From positions 1 through 64,000 of the forward strand of contig JAUWCL010000018.1 in assembly GCA_030609325.1 (NCBI GenBank): a stretch of DNA of 64,000 nucleotides. Direction: 5' to 3'. Of the stretch, positions 9,122 through 16,297 are shown in pieces; position 1 is the stretch's first letter, and each line of letters begins with the position of its first letter. The position numbers and the translations under genes were made by a program. The notes beneath the pieces were generated by a model. It made no database searches and was not told the DNA's origin. It saw only the letters and a program-made list of their open reading frames with translations. This stretch comes from Candidatus Krumholzibacteriota bacterium. Lineage in GTDB: Bacteria > Krumholzibacteriota > Krumholzibacteriia > Krumholzibacteriales > Krumholzibacteriaceae.

Positions 9122-12100
9122 GTGAAGAGAGAACTCCTGAGGGACAGAGAAACATTTCACCTGGAGATCCCGGCCGACGAGAACAATCTCAGCGAGGTCA
9201 GGGATTTCATCGCAGACGTATGCCTCAAGGCCGGTTTCTCCAAGCGCGAGACGAATAACACGAAGCTCGCGATGGACGAGGCCTGTACCAACATCATCAA
9301 GCATGCCTACCGCGACAAGGTCGGGACGATACGCATCGACGTGCAGGCGGAGCCAGGCAAGGTCGAGATCAACATCTTCGACAGGGGTAAACCCTTTGAC
9401 TGGTCCGGGGTGAAGGCCCCCGACCTGCAGAAATACGTCGAGATCGGTAAAAAGGGCGGGCTCGGGGTCTACCTGATGAACAGGCTGATGGACGACCTGG
9501 ATTACCAGACGTCCGAGAGCGGCAACCGGCTCTACATGGTCAAGGTGGCCGGCTCCGGGGGCGCCGAGCCGCTCTTTTTCTCGATCAAACCGAAATGGAC
9601 ATCGACCCTCAGATTCAAGTTCGCCTTCAGAGCGACCCTCGGGCTCCTTGGTCTGGTCTTCTTCCTCTGGGCCATCCAGTTCATCAACCAGTCTAAGGAT
9701 GTTGCCGCGAGGACCCGTGAGGCATGGTTGTCTATGAACAGCTTTGCCCGCACGGTGGAGGCTAAGAGCGAACCGGCGATGATCAGGGACGACCTGTACG
9801 ATCCAGAGTACAGGGAGCTTACCGATTTTGTGATGGAACGCGTCGTGAAGCACCCCGCGGTCATCTATACGAGGATCGTTAACAACGACGGGACGATAGT
9901 TTCCTCGAGCGACATCGAGGAGTTCATGAATGGTTATCAAATACCCGGGGGTGCGGAGACGCTCGATGCCGAGGGGACGTGGATCACCGTGGAGGGACCG
10001 AAAGGCGACAGGATAAGGGAGCTGCACTTCCCGATATATATCACGCGGGATGACGCCGAAAATGCGGCTTCGCTCGGACGCGTTGTCGTCGGTGTCTCCG
10101 AAAACGTGATAATGAACGGCATCGACGATCCCAGGACAAAGACTACCCTTATCCTCGTAGTGTTGATCGTTGTAGGACTCTCCCTCATATATCTGCTCGT
10201 CTCCGTCCTGGTGAAACCGATCCAGGCCCTGACTGACGGCGTGAGGGCTATAGGCGAAGGTGATTTCAGCGACGAATTGGAGATCGACGGTCCTGAAGAA
10301 ATAGGCGAGATCGCCAGGGCGTTCAACGAGATAACATTCAAGTTCCGTGAAGCCCAGAAGAGTGTAGTAGAACAGGAAAGAATGCAGAAGGAGATGCAGG
10401 TCGCCCAGGAGATCCAGCACTCCCTGCTTCCCGGCAAAGTCCCCGCGGTCAGCGGGTATGACATTGCGAGCCTCTATCGCGCCGCGAAGGAAGTCGGCGG
10501 AGACTATTACGATTTCGTAAGTGTCGACGAGGATACCCTCGGCGTCGTCGTGGCCGACGTTTCCGGAAAGGGCGTTCCCGGATCTCTTGTCATGACGATG
10601 ATCCGTACCGCCCTGCGTATGGAGGCGAGGGGAAGCCACTCGGCCGCAGATGTGATGTCGCGGATGAACGATTTCGTCACCGAGGACATGAAGAAGGGGA
10701 TGTTCGTCACGATCTTCTATCTGATCCTCGATTCGAAGAACAGGGTAATCAGCTACGCCAGTGCAGGCCACAACCCGATGGTCCTCTTCAGGGCCGAGAC
10801 GGACGAGACGTTTTTTCTCAACCCGCGCGGATTCCCCGTGGGCATCAGCCTCCCCGACGAGAGCCTCTTCAGGCGCTCGATCGATGTAGAGAAGATCAAG
10901 CTGAAGAAGGACGACATGCTCGTCATCTACACCGACGGCGTTACCGAGGCGATGAACGCAACGCGCGAACAGTATGGCGAGGACCGCCTCCTTGCCCTGA
11001 TAAAGAAATATGGCAGGAAGTCACCCGATGAGTTCGTGGATGCCCTCAACGAAGATATCAAGGTTTTCACCAGCGGGTTTCCGCAGAACGACGACATCAC
11101 CGTCGTGGCGATGAAGGAAAAGATGATGGCCGACGACGTGCTTTTCGGCATTCGCAAGAAGCTGCTCGATCTTGTGGAGGTAGAGGGCCTCAATGTGGCC
11201 GAGGCGTGTTCGAGCATGAAGGTGTCGCCGTCGACCTATTATAGGTACAAGAAGCGGATGGCCGAGATGGGAGAGCGCGGGCTGAAAAACAAGACCCTGC
11301 GCGAGGAGCACGAGATAAAGCGCGTCAACCTCGAGCAGAGGAAAAAGCTCCTCGAGATAATCAGGCGGCTTCCGAAGTTCGGCGCGAAGAGGATAGCGAC
11401 CGCCTTCAACGACGGCAAGGACGAGAGCGATACCCTGACACCCTCGCTTATATACGACGAGCTGAAGAGGATGCGTCTCAATACGTACGAGAAGAGGCTC
11501 GAATATCTAAGGCGGAACAGGTTCATCTCGGAGGAGCAGTTCCAGGCGATGCTTTCCGGAGATGAAACATCGCCGGCCGCACCGGCTGTCGGTGCCGGAA
11601 ATCTGGACGAAGTATCGGCAGAGGAATTGCCTGCCGCGGATGAGTTCGCCGGGGAGGCAGCCACCTCTGATACGGATCTGTCCGAGTATCAGCCCATGAC
11701 CGTTTCAAGGTATGAAGACAGCGAGGCGGAGGACGATGTCGAGAGGCTGCTTGCTTCCGTTCTCGGCAATGGCACAGGCGAAGGCGGCCTTGTGGAGGTG
11801 CTGACGCAGGATGAGGAGAGAGGGATCATCGTCATCAGGGTCGCCGGCCACCTCGATTCGAGCTCGGCCGGAGAGCTCGAGATCTTCCTCGAGAGCGTCC
11901 ACGAATACGGATTCTCGAAGATAGTCATTGACCTGGCAGGCGTGCCGTACATCAGCAGTGGCGGATGGGGCATATTCACCGGACGTGTGAAGATGCTCAG
12001 GGAGAAAGAGGGAGACGTAGTGCTTGCAGGCATGTCCCCCGAGGTATTCGATATCTACGAGCTGCTTGGTTTCCAGGACATCATCATGAATTTCCGCAAC

Positions 12101-13393
12101 GTCGACGAGGCGGTCGACTTCATCACTCTTCCGTTCGAGGTCAGGCAGGAAAGGCTCGAGCTCGTATCGGGCGCCGCAACGGAAGGGAAACGCCTCGAGC
12201 AGAGGATCAGCGCCGTCTCGGAAGAGAAAGCGGTGAGAGAGGAACAGGAAGGAGCCGTTCCGTGGTCCCCGCTAAGGATCGAGGCGGGTACCGTAGGCGA
12301 GTCGGGCGAGATCACTATTCTCAGCCTCAACGGGGTCATAGATACGGTCAGTTGCATGAAACTCCGCGAGGTAATCGAGAATCTCGTTACGAAGGCCGTG
12401 ACGAAGTTCGTCGTGGACATGTCCATGGTCGAGTATGTCAGCAGCGCGGGATGGGGCGTCTTCGCGTCGAAGATCGACGAGGTCAGGCGTTCCGAGGGCG
12501 ACATTAAAATATTCGGGATGGATCCCGAGGTCGACAGCATCTTCAACATGCTTGGATTCGACGTGATCATGCGTTCGTTCAGCATCCTTTCCGAGGCGAT
12601 AGAGGATTTCGAACACGCGCCTGCGCTTGCCGGCTCGACCGCGGTGATCCCCTCGCTTGTGACAGTTTCCGATGATGATCCTTATGCGGAAGTTCCGTGC
12701 GAAAAGCCTCCGACGGATAACGGGCCGCCGGGCACCGACCTGAGGAAACTGAAATTCGAGGTGGCGGCCAGGCGGTCACCGGACGGTAGATCCATGGTAC
12801 TCGATATCTCCGGTGCGATAGACGCGGCTACATCCGCCGTATTCGAGGACAGGCTCGAGCTGGCCATCGAGGACGGGCCGAAGTTTCTCGTGATCGATCT
12901 CTCCGGCGTCATCTATATAAGCAGCAGCGGCTGGGGCGTCATTGTCAAGTACATGCAGAAGATCGGGGCCGCCGGCGGGAGGATGGCGCTGTCAGGGATG
13001 AACCAGCCGATATTCAAGATATTCAGGGACCTGGGATTCGAGACGCTGATACCGCACTTCATGAACAGCGGGGCGGCTCTGTCCGAGCTCGCCGCGCCGG
13101 TCGCGGAATCGCCGGTAGAAGAACCGGTCCAGAAAAAGGAACGCGAACCCGTCGTCGAAGATGCCGTGAAGGAGGAGTCTGCGCCGCCAGAGCTCGAGAA
13201 AGCCGGTGTCGAACAGATCAAGCCCGCGGCGAGAGAACACGTCGAGACCCTCGACGTCAAACTCGATCTATCGGAGACGACCGGCAAGTCTGAAGGGAAG
13301 GACGGCAGGATCCGCAAGCTGGGATGGGGAGAATACGGAAAGAAACTGTTAAAGCGAAACAGCAGGAGGGACGGGAGGAAGAAGAAGGAATGA
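9122..13393 (+). CDS. All-in-one partner-switching regulator: RsbW-type kinase, membrane sensor-HAMP, SpoIIE phosphatase, transposase-type HTH, three STAS domains
   Basis: 1423 residues, GTG start directly after the previous stop. Domains in order: GHKL ATPase of anti-sigma kinase type (about 10-145; MDEACTNIIKHAY at 51-63, DRGKPFD at 87-93, glycine-rich lid near 111-115); TM about 168-188; extracytoplasmic sensor about 190-338, single-Cache-like; TM about 341-363; HAMP about 364-415; short coiled coil; PP2C/SpoIIE phosphatase (about 425-665; GGDYYDF at 459-465, ADVSGKG at 478-484, TDG at 604-606, NDD at 656-658); two HTH units resembling IS3/IS481 transposase N-termini (about 671-800); STAS 1 (about 890-1000), STAS 2 (1052-1162), STAS 3 (1208-1318); basic tail. 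Family knowledge: the kinase phosphorylates a STAS serine, the phosphatase removes it, and the STAS state controls a target. Having all three plus HTH in one membrane protein is unusual. Target and direction of control are unknown. Confidence 0.9.
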   Translation: MKRELLRDRETFHLEIPADENNLSEVRDFIADVCLKAGFSKRETNNTKLAMDEACTNIIKHAYRDKVGTIRIDVQAEPGKVEINIFDRGKPFDWSGVKAPDLQKYVEIGKKGGLGVYLMNRLMDDLDYQTSESGNRLYMVKVAGSGGAEPLFFSIKPKWTSTLRFKFAFRATLGLLGLVFFLWAIQFINQSKDVAARTREAWLSMNSFARTVEAKSEPAMIRDDLYDPEYRELTDFVMERVVKHPAVIYTRIVNNDGTIVSSSDIEEFMNGYQIPGGAETLDAEGTWITVEGPKGDRIRELHFPIYITRDDAENAASLGRVVVGVSENVIMNGIDDPRTKTTLILVVLIVVGLSLIYLLVSVLVKPIQALTDGVRAIGEGDFSDELEIDGPEEIGEIARAFNEITFKFREAQKSVVEQERMQKEMQVAQEIQHSLLPGKVPAVSGYDIASLYRAAKEVGGDYYDFVSVDEDTLGVVVADVSGKGVPGSLVMTMIRTALRMEARGSHSAADVMSRMNDFVTEDMKKGMFVTIFYLILDSKNRVISYASAGHNPMVLFRAETDETFFLNPRGFPVGISLPDESLFRRSIDVEKIKLKKDDMLVIYTDGVTEAMNATREQYGEDRLLALIKKYGRKSPDEFVDALNEDIKVFTSGFPQNDDITVVAMKEKMMADDVLFGIRKKLLDLVEVEGLNVAEACSSMKVSPSTYYRYKKRMAEMGERGLKNKTLREEHEIKRVNLEQRKKLLEIIRRLPKFGAKRIATAFNDGKDESDTLTPSLIYDELKRMRLNTYEKRLEYLRRNRFISEEQFQAMLSGDETSPAAPAVGAGNLDEVSAEELPAADEFAGEAATSDTDLSEYQPMTVSRYEDSEAEDDVERLLASVLGNGTGEGGLVEVLTQDEERGIIVIRVAGHLDSSSAGELEIFLESVHEYGFSKIVIDLAGVPYISSGGWGIFTGRVKMLREKEGDVVLAGMSPEVFDIYELLGFQDIIMNFRNVDEAVDFITLPFEVRQERLELVSGAATEGKRLEQRISAVSEEKAVREEQEGAVPWSPLRIEAGTVGESGEITILSLNGVIDTVSCMKLREVIENLVTKAVTKFVVDMSMVEYVSSAGWGVFASKIDEVRRSEGDIKIFGMDPEVDSIFNMLGFDVIMRSFSILSEAIEDFEHAPALAGSTAVIPSLVTVSDDDPYAEVPCEKPPTDNGPPGTDLRKLKFEVAARRSPDGRSMVLDISGAIDAATSAVFEDRLELAIEDGPKFLVIDLSGVIYISSSGWGVIVKYMQKIGAAGGRMALSGMNQPIFKIFRDLGFETLIPHFMNSGAALSELAAPVAESPVEEPVQKKEREPVVEDAVKEESAPPELEKAGVEQIKPAAREHVETLDVKLDLSETTGKSEGKDGRIRKLGWGEYGKKLLKRNSRRDGRKKKE

Positions 13394-14136
13394 AGAGTTT
13401 CGCGATAATGACGATGAAGGGGGGTACGGGCAAGACAACGACGGCGGTCAGCCTCGCGCACGGCCTTACCCTTAGCGGGCGGAAGGTCCTTCTCGTCGAC
13501 TGCGATCCACAGCGAAATGTCGCCGTCACTTTCGGCGTCAAGGGAGAAAAGGGGCTCGACGGGCTGCTGATGACCGGCGACGTTGACATTATCCAGGTAA
13601 GGGAAAACTTCTTCATCATAGATTCCGGCGGGCGGAGGCTCGTAGAGGTCGAGCTACAGCTCGGCAGGCAGGAGAGACGGGAAGGAAGGCTCCGGGATGC
13701 CCTGAAGCACCTTAAAGGGTGCGACTATGTCATCTGCGACTGCCCCCCGTCGATGAACCTGATAAACATCAATGCGCTCGCCTACTGCGACGAGGTGATA
13801 GTCCCGGTGGGCATGGACTATCTCTCCGAGGTGGGGGCGCGCCAGACTATGGAGATCATCGAGGAGATCGGATGGATCACGCAAAAGAGCTCGATCGAAT
13901 ACAGGATACTGCCGACGTTCTTCGATTCCCGCACCAGAATATCCAGGATGGTGCTGGACGATCTGAGGGAGCATTTCGGCGAGAGGATGTTCAGCACGGT
14001 GATCAGGATAAATACGGCGATAAGGGAAGCTCCGGGCTCCAACAAGACGATATACGAGCACGCCCCCCTGTCGAGGGGAGCGTACGACTACTACAAGCTG
14101 ACCGAAGAGGTGCTCGCTCTCGAGAGAGAGGTCTGA
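13390..14136 (+). CDS. MinD/ParA-family ATPase (orphan)
   Basis: 248 residues. The ATG overlaps the previous stop (ATGA at 13390-13393), behind an AGGAAGAAGAAGGA purine tract. The deviant Walker A KGGTGKTT sits at residues 10-17 with the signature lysine, followed by LLVDCDPQRN (switch region) and CDCPPSM (Walker B-type). Length matches Soj/MinD-like proteins. No ParB, parS-like repeat or MinE follows, so plasmid-type partitioning is unlikely; orphan ParA/MinD proteins often place protein complexes at the pole or across the nucleoid. Inference: it positions the partner-switching protein or its STAS partners. Target specificity cannot be read from the sequence. Confidence 0.9.
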   Translation: MKSFAIMTMKGGTGKTTTAVSLAHGLTLSGRKVLLVDCDPQRNVAVTFGVKGEKGLDGLLMTGDVDIIQVRENFFIIDSGGRRLVEVELQLGRQERREGRLRDALKHLKGCDYVICDCPPSMNLININALAYCDEVIVPVGMDYLSEVGARQTMEIIEEIGWITQKSSIEYRILPTFFDSRTRISRMVLDDLREHFGERMFSTVIRINTAIREAPGSNKTIYEHAPLSRGAYDYYKLTEEVLALEREV

Positions 14137-14215
14137 AGCGCCCGCCGGAAGACCTGTTTTATTGTATTCCGCGGGGGAGATATGGTAGTATTCCATATTG
14201 TGGGAGGAGTTCCTT

Positions 14216-15334
14216 TTGGAAAGTTTCGAGTTGAGAGAAGAGATACGTCACGACGGGGCGAGCTATTTCCTGCAGACTAGCTACAACTCCGAGAACGAGC
14301 AGATACAGAGCTCGTTTTTCAGGGACGGGGCGGTCTTCGACACGGTGGTCAGAAAGGCCGGTGGGGATACGGAGCCCGAGGAGATCAGGGAACTCACGAA
14401 GGAGATCCATCAGCGGAACAAGCGGAGCTTCCGGTTCATCCTCGATGCGAGGGACAACATCGGCAGGTCAGACGATCCCAATCCGCATCTCAAGCTGGCC
14501 GATACCCTTCTGAGAAAGAACCTTTTCCGCGAGGCGATCGCCGAGGCCGAGATGGCGGTGGAAAAGGGAGCGAACGATTCGAGGGCCTGGATGGTAATCG
14601 GAGAGTCGCTTTACAGGATGGACGAGTTCGACATGGCGCTCGACGCTATCCGCAAAGGGCTCGAGCTCAGTCCTGACTATCCCGACCTGCATAACCTGAT
14701 AGGGAAGATATTCCTCAGGCAGAATATGTGCGGGATGGCGGTCGAGAGCTTCAAGAAGGCGATCGGACTGAACATATATTACGGTGAGCCGTATCTCAAC
14801 CTGATCCGGACCTACCTGACCAACACGATCATCAAGCAGGACTACGAGCTTTCCAGAGGGCTCGAGGAAAAGTTCTCATCAAACCTCAAAAAGGCCGGGC
14901 AGCTCAATCCCAACCTGAGGGACGGGATCCTCGACGATGTAAAGGCCCATTTCAAGAGGGAGGAGTACGAGGAGGCTCTGAAACTACTCGACGGGATCGG
15001 ATCGGTCAGCGCCCGCAGCCTGGTCGACGACATCATCCTTGAGCTCTACCTGATGCTCATCCAGAGCGGAGACGAGATCGAGGAGGGGGATATAGAAAAA
15101 TACCTCGAGAAGGTAGGTGAGATTCTGGACAGGAATCCCACCTTCGCAGACGCCTGGAACTCGCTTGGTATCCTTTATACTGCAAAATGCAAGATATTCA
15201 TGGACAAGGCGAGCGAGGCGTTCGAAAAGGCCCTCGAGATAAATCAGGATTACGAAAAAGCGAGGAAAAACCTGAGGCTTACGGAGAACGATCGACAGGG
15301 GATTTTTATCCTTTTGAAGGCATTATTGGACTGA
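14216..15334 (+). CDS. TPR-repeat scaffold protein of the partner-switching operon
   Basis: About 372 residues from a TTG at 14216, chosen because GGGAGGAG at 14202-14209 sits 6 bases upstream; an in-frame TTG at 14198 has no site. The N-terminal 90 residues form a separate small region (SYFLQTSYNS, FFRDGAVFDTVV). From about 95 on, helical TPR-type repeats are evident (ADTLLRKNLFREAI, IGESLYRMDEFDMAL, LIGKIFLRQNMCGMAV, LGILYTAKCKIFMDKASEAF). No signal peptide, so probably cytoplasmic. It lies between the ParA-like ATPase and two STAS proteins, which suggests a scaffold or adaptor, but that is inference from context only. Confidence 0.8.
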   Translation: MESFELREEIRHDGASYFLQTSYNSENEQIQSSFFRDGAVFDTVVRKAGGDTEPEEIRELTKEIHQRNKRSFRFILDARDNIGRSDDPNPHLKLADTLLRKNLFREAIAEAEMAVEKGANDSRAWMVIGESLYRMDEFDMALDAIRKGLELSPDYPDLHNLIGKIFLRQNMCGMAVESFKKAIGLNIYYGEPYLNLIRTYLTNTIIKQDYELSRGLEEKFSSNLKKAGQLNPNLRDGILDDVKAHFKREEYEEALKLLDGIGSVSARSLVDDIILELYLMLIQSGDEIEEGDIEKYLEKVGEILDRNPTFADAWNSLGILYTAKCKIFMDKASEAFEKALEINQDYEKARKNLRLTENDRQGIFILLKALLD

Positions 15335-15381
15335 AAGTTGCATTAAAAGACCCGAGGAAACCAGAACAGGACAGACAACGT

Positions 15382-15750
15382 ATGGACAAGTTGCTTATTA
15401 ATGAAGAAAAAGTCGAGGACGTCGTAGTCCTGAAGCTCCAGGGGCTGGTCGATTCCGGCACGGCCCAGCTGATGGAAGGGCGGCTCAACGATCTGATATC
15501 TGACGGTAACGTCAAGATCGTCGTGGACCTCGATCTCGTGGATTACATAAGTTCCGCCGGTTGGGGGATATTCGTCGGTGAGATCAAGGGCGTCAGACAG
15601 AGCAACGGTGATATCAAGCTCGCCTCGATGCGTCCCGATGTACGGGAGGTATTCGACCTGCTCGAGTTCAACACCCTGCTTACGCCGTATGATTCCCGGG
15701 GGGATGCTCTGGCAGCGTTCGAGGCGGAAAAAAGAAACGAATTTGCCTGA
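15382..15750 (+). CDS. STAS-domain anti-anti-sigma-type protein 1
   Basis: 122 residues from the ATG at 15382; an upstream in-frame extension overlaps the TPR gene and has no STAS character. One STAS domain fills the protein. The phospho-acceptor loop reads VDYISSAGWGIF, equivalent to the SpoIIAA loop but with serine where SpoIIAA has aspartate. The candidate target is the second serine (family knowledge). The loop is almost identical to those of the three STAS domains in the 1423-residue protein and of the next gene, so it is a likely substrate of the RsbW-type kinase and SpoIIE phosphatase encoded upstream. Confidence 0.88.
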   Translation: MDKLLINEEKVEDVVVLKLQGLVDSGTAQLMEGRLNDLISDGNVKIVVDLDLVDYISSAGWGIFVGEIKGVRQSNGDIKLASMRPDVREVFDLLEFNTLLTPYDSRGDALAAFEAEKRNEFA

Positions 15751-15777
15751 GCCCGGATGCAAAAGGGAGCGAAACCG

Positions 15778-16179
15778 ATGAACGACATCAATATTACCTT
15801 TTCGAAACCCGACGAGAATCCTGATATATCGGTCATATCAGTCAAGGGATATGTCGATACCACGACCTCGACCGAGCTCGAGGAGAGCCTCAAGCGCTTG
15901 TTGGGCGGGGGACGGTACGACATCGTCATCGATCTCGGCAACGTCAACTACATCAGCTCGGCCGGCTGGGGTATATTCATAAGCGAGATAAAGGAGATCA
16001 GGGAAAACGGCGGGGACCTTAAGCTTGCCGCCATGATCGGCGACGTCTACGAGGTCTTCGAACTTCTCGAATTCCAGACGATTCTCGAGAGCTTCGACAC
16101 TGTGGAGGAGGCCGTCGGCAGCTTCGGCGAGGTCTCGCCCGGCGGGAACGGAAACAAGGAAAGCGAGATCAAAGCCTGA
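15778..16179 (+). CDS. STAS-domain anti-anti-sigma-type protein 2
   Basis: 133 residues. The ATG at 15778 is preferred over the one at 15757 because GGGAG at 15765-15769 is 8 bases upstream of the former. One STAS domain with the loop VNYISSAGWGIF; about 20 C-terminal residues are polar and probably disordered. It is the last gene of the unit and a strong hairpin terminator follows within 30 bases. It probably arose by duplication of the preceding gene. With two free STAS proteins and three fused ones, the circuit has five candidate phospho-acceptor domains. Confidence 0.9.
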   Translation: MNDINITFSKPDENPDISVISVKGYVDTTTSTELEESLKRLLGGGRYDIVIDLGNVNYISSAGWGIFISEIKEIRENGGDLKLAAMIGDVYEVFELLEFQTILESFDTVEEAVGSFGEVSPGGNGNKESEIKA

Positions 16180-16208
16180 TCTCGGGCACACCGACAGGAA
16201 AATGAAGG

Positions 16209-16238
16209 GCCTCCGCCAGAGGGCGGAGGCTTTTTTTT
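16209..16238 (+). terminator. Rho-independent terminator of the partner-switching operon
   Basis: A 9-bp perfect stem, GCCTCCGCC (16209-16217) with GGCGGAGGC (16222-16230), closes a 4-base AGAG loop and is followed at once by eight T (16231-16238). It lies 29 bases after the second STAS gene and before the VWA gene, so it ends the long upstream unit. Confidence 0.95.
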
Positions 16239-16297
16239 ATTATCCGATAAAGGCCATGCTCGGTTAAACTCACCCTGTTACTGGTCATGGAGGAATT

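Noticed and set aside
8633-10771. A 712-codon open frame on the minus strand
   Set aside because: It lies entirely opposite two well-supported genes (barrel-TPR and the partner-switch protein), has no recognisable domain and is a usual codon-bias shadow in GC-rich DNA.
11132-11521. A whole insertion sequence inside the switch protein gene
   Set aside because: Only HTH-like residues are present, in frame, with no DDE core, inverted ends or target duplication; a domesticated domain fits better.
13390-14136. Chromosome or plasmid partitioning locus
   Set aside because: No ParB gene or parS-like repeats nearby; the gene is embedded in a STAS/TPR signalling operon.
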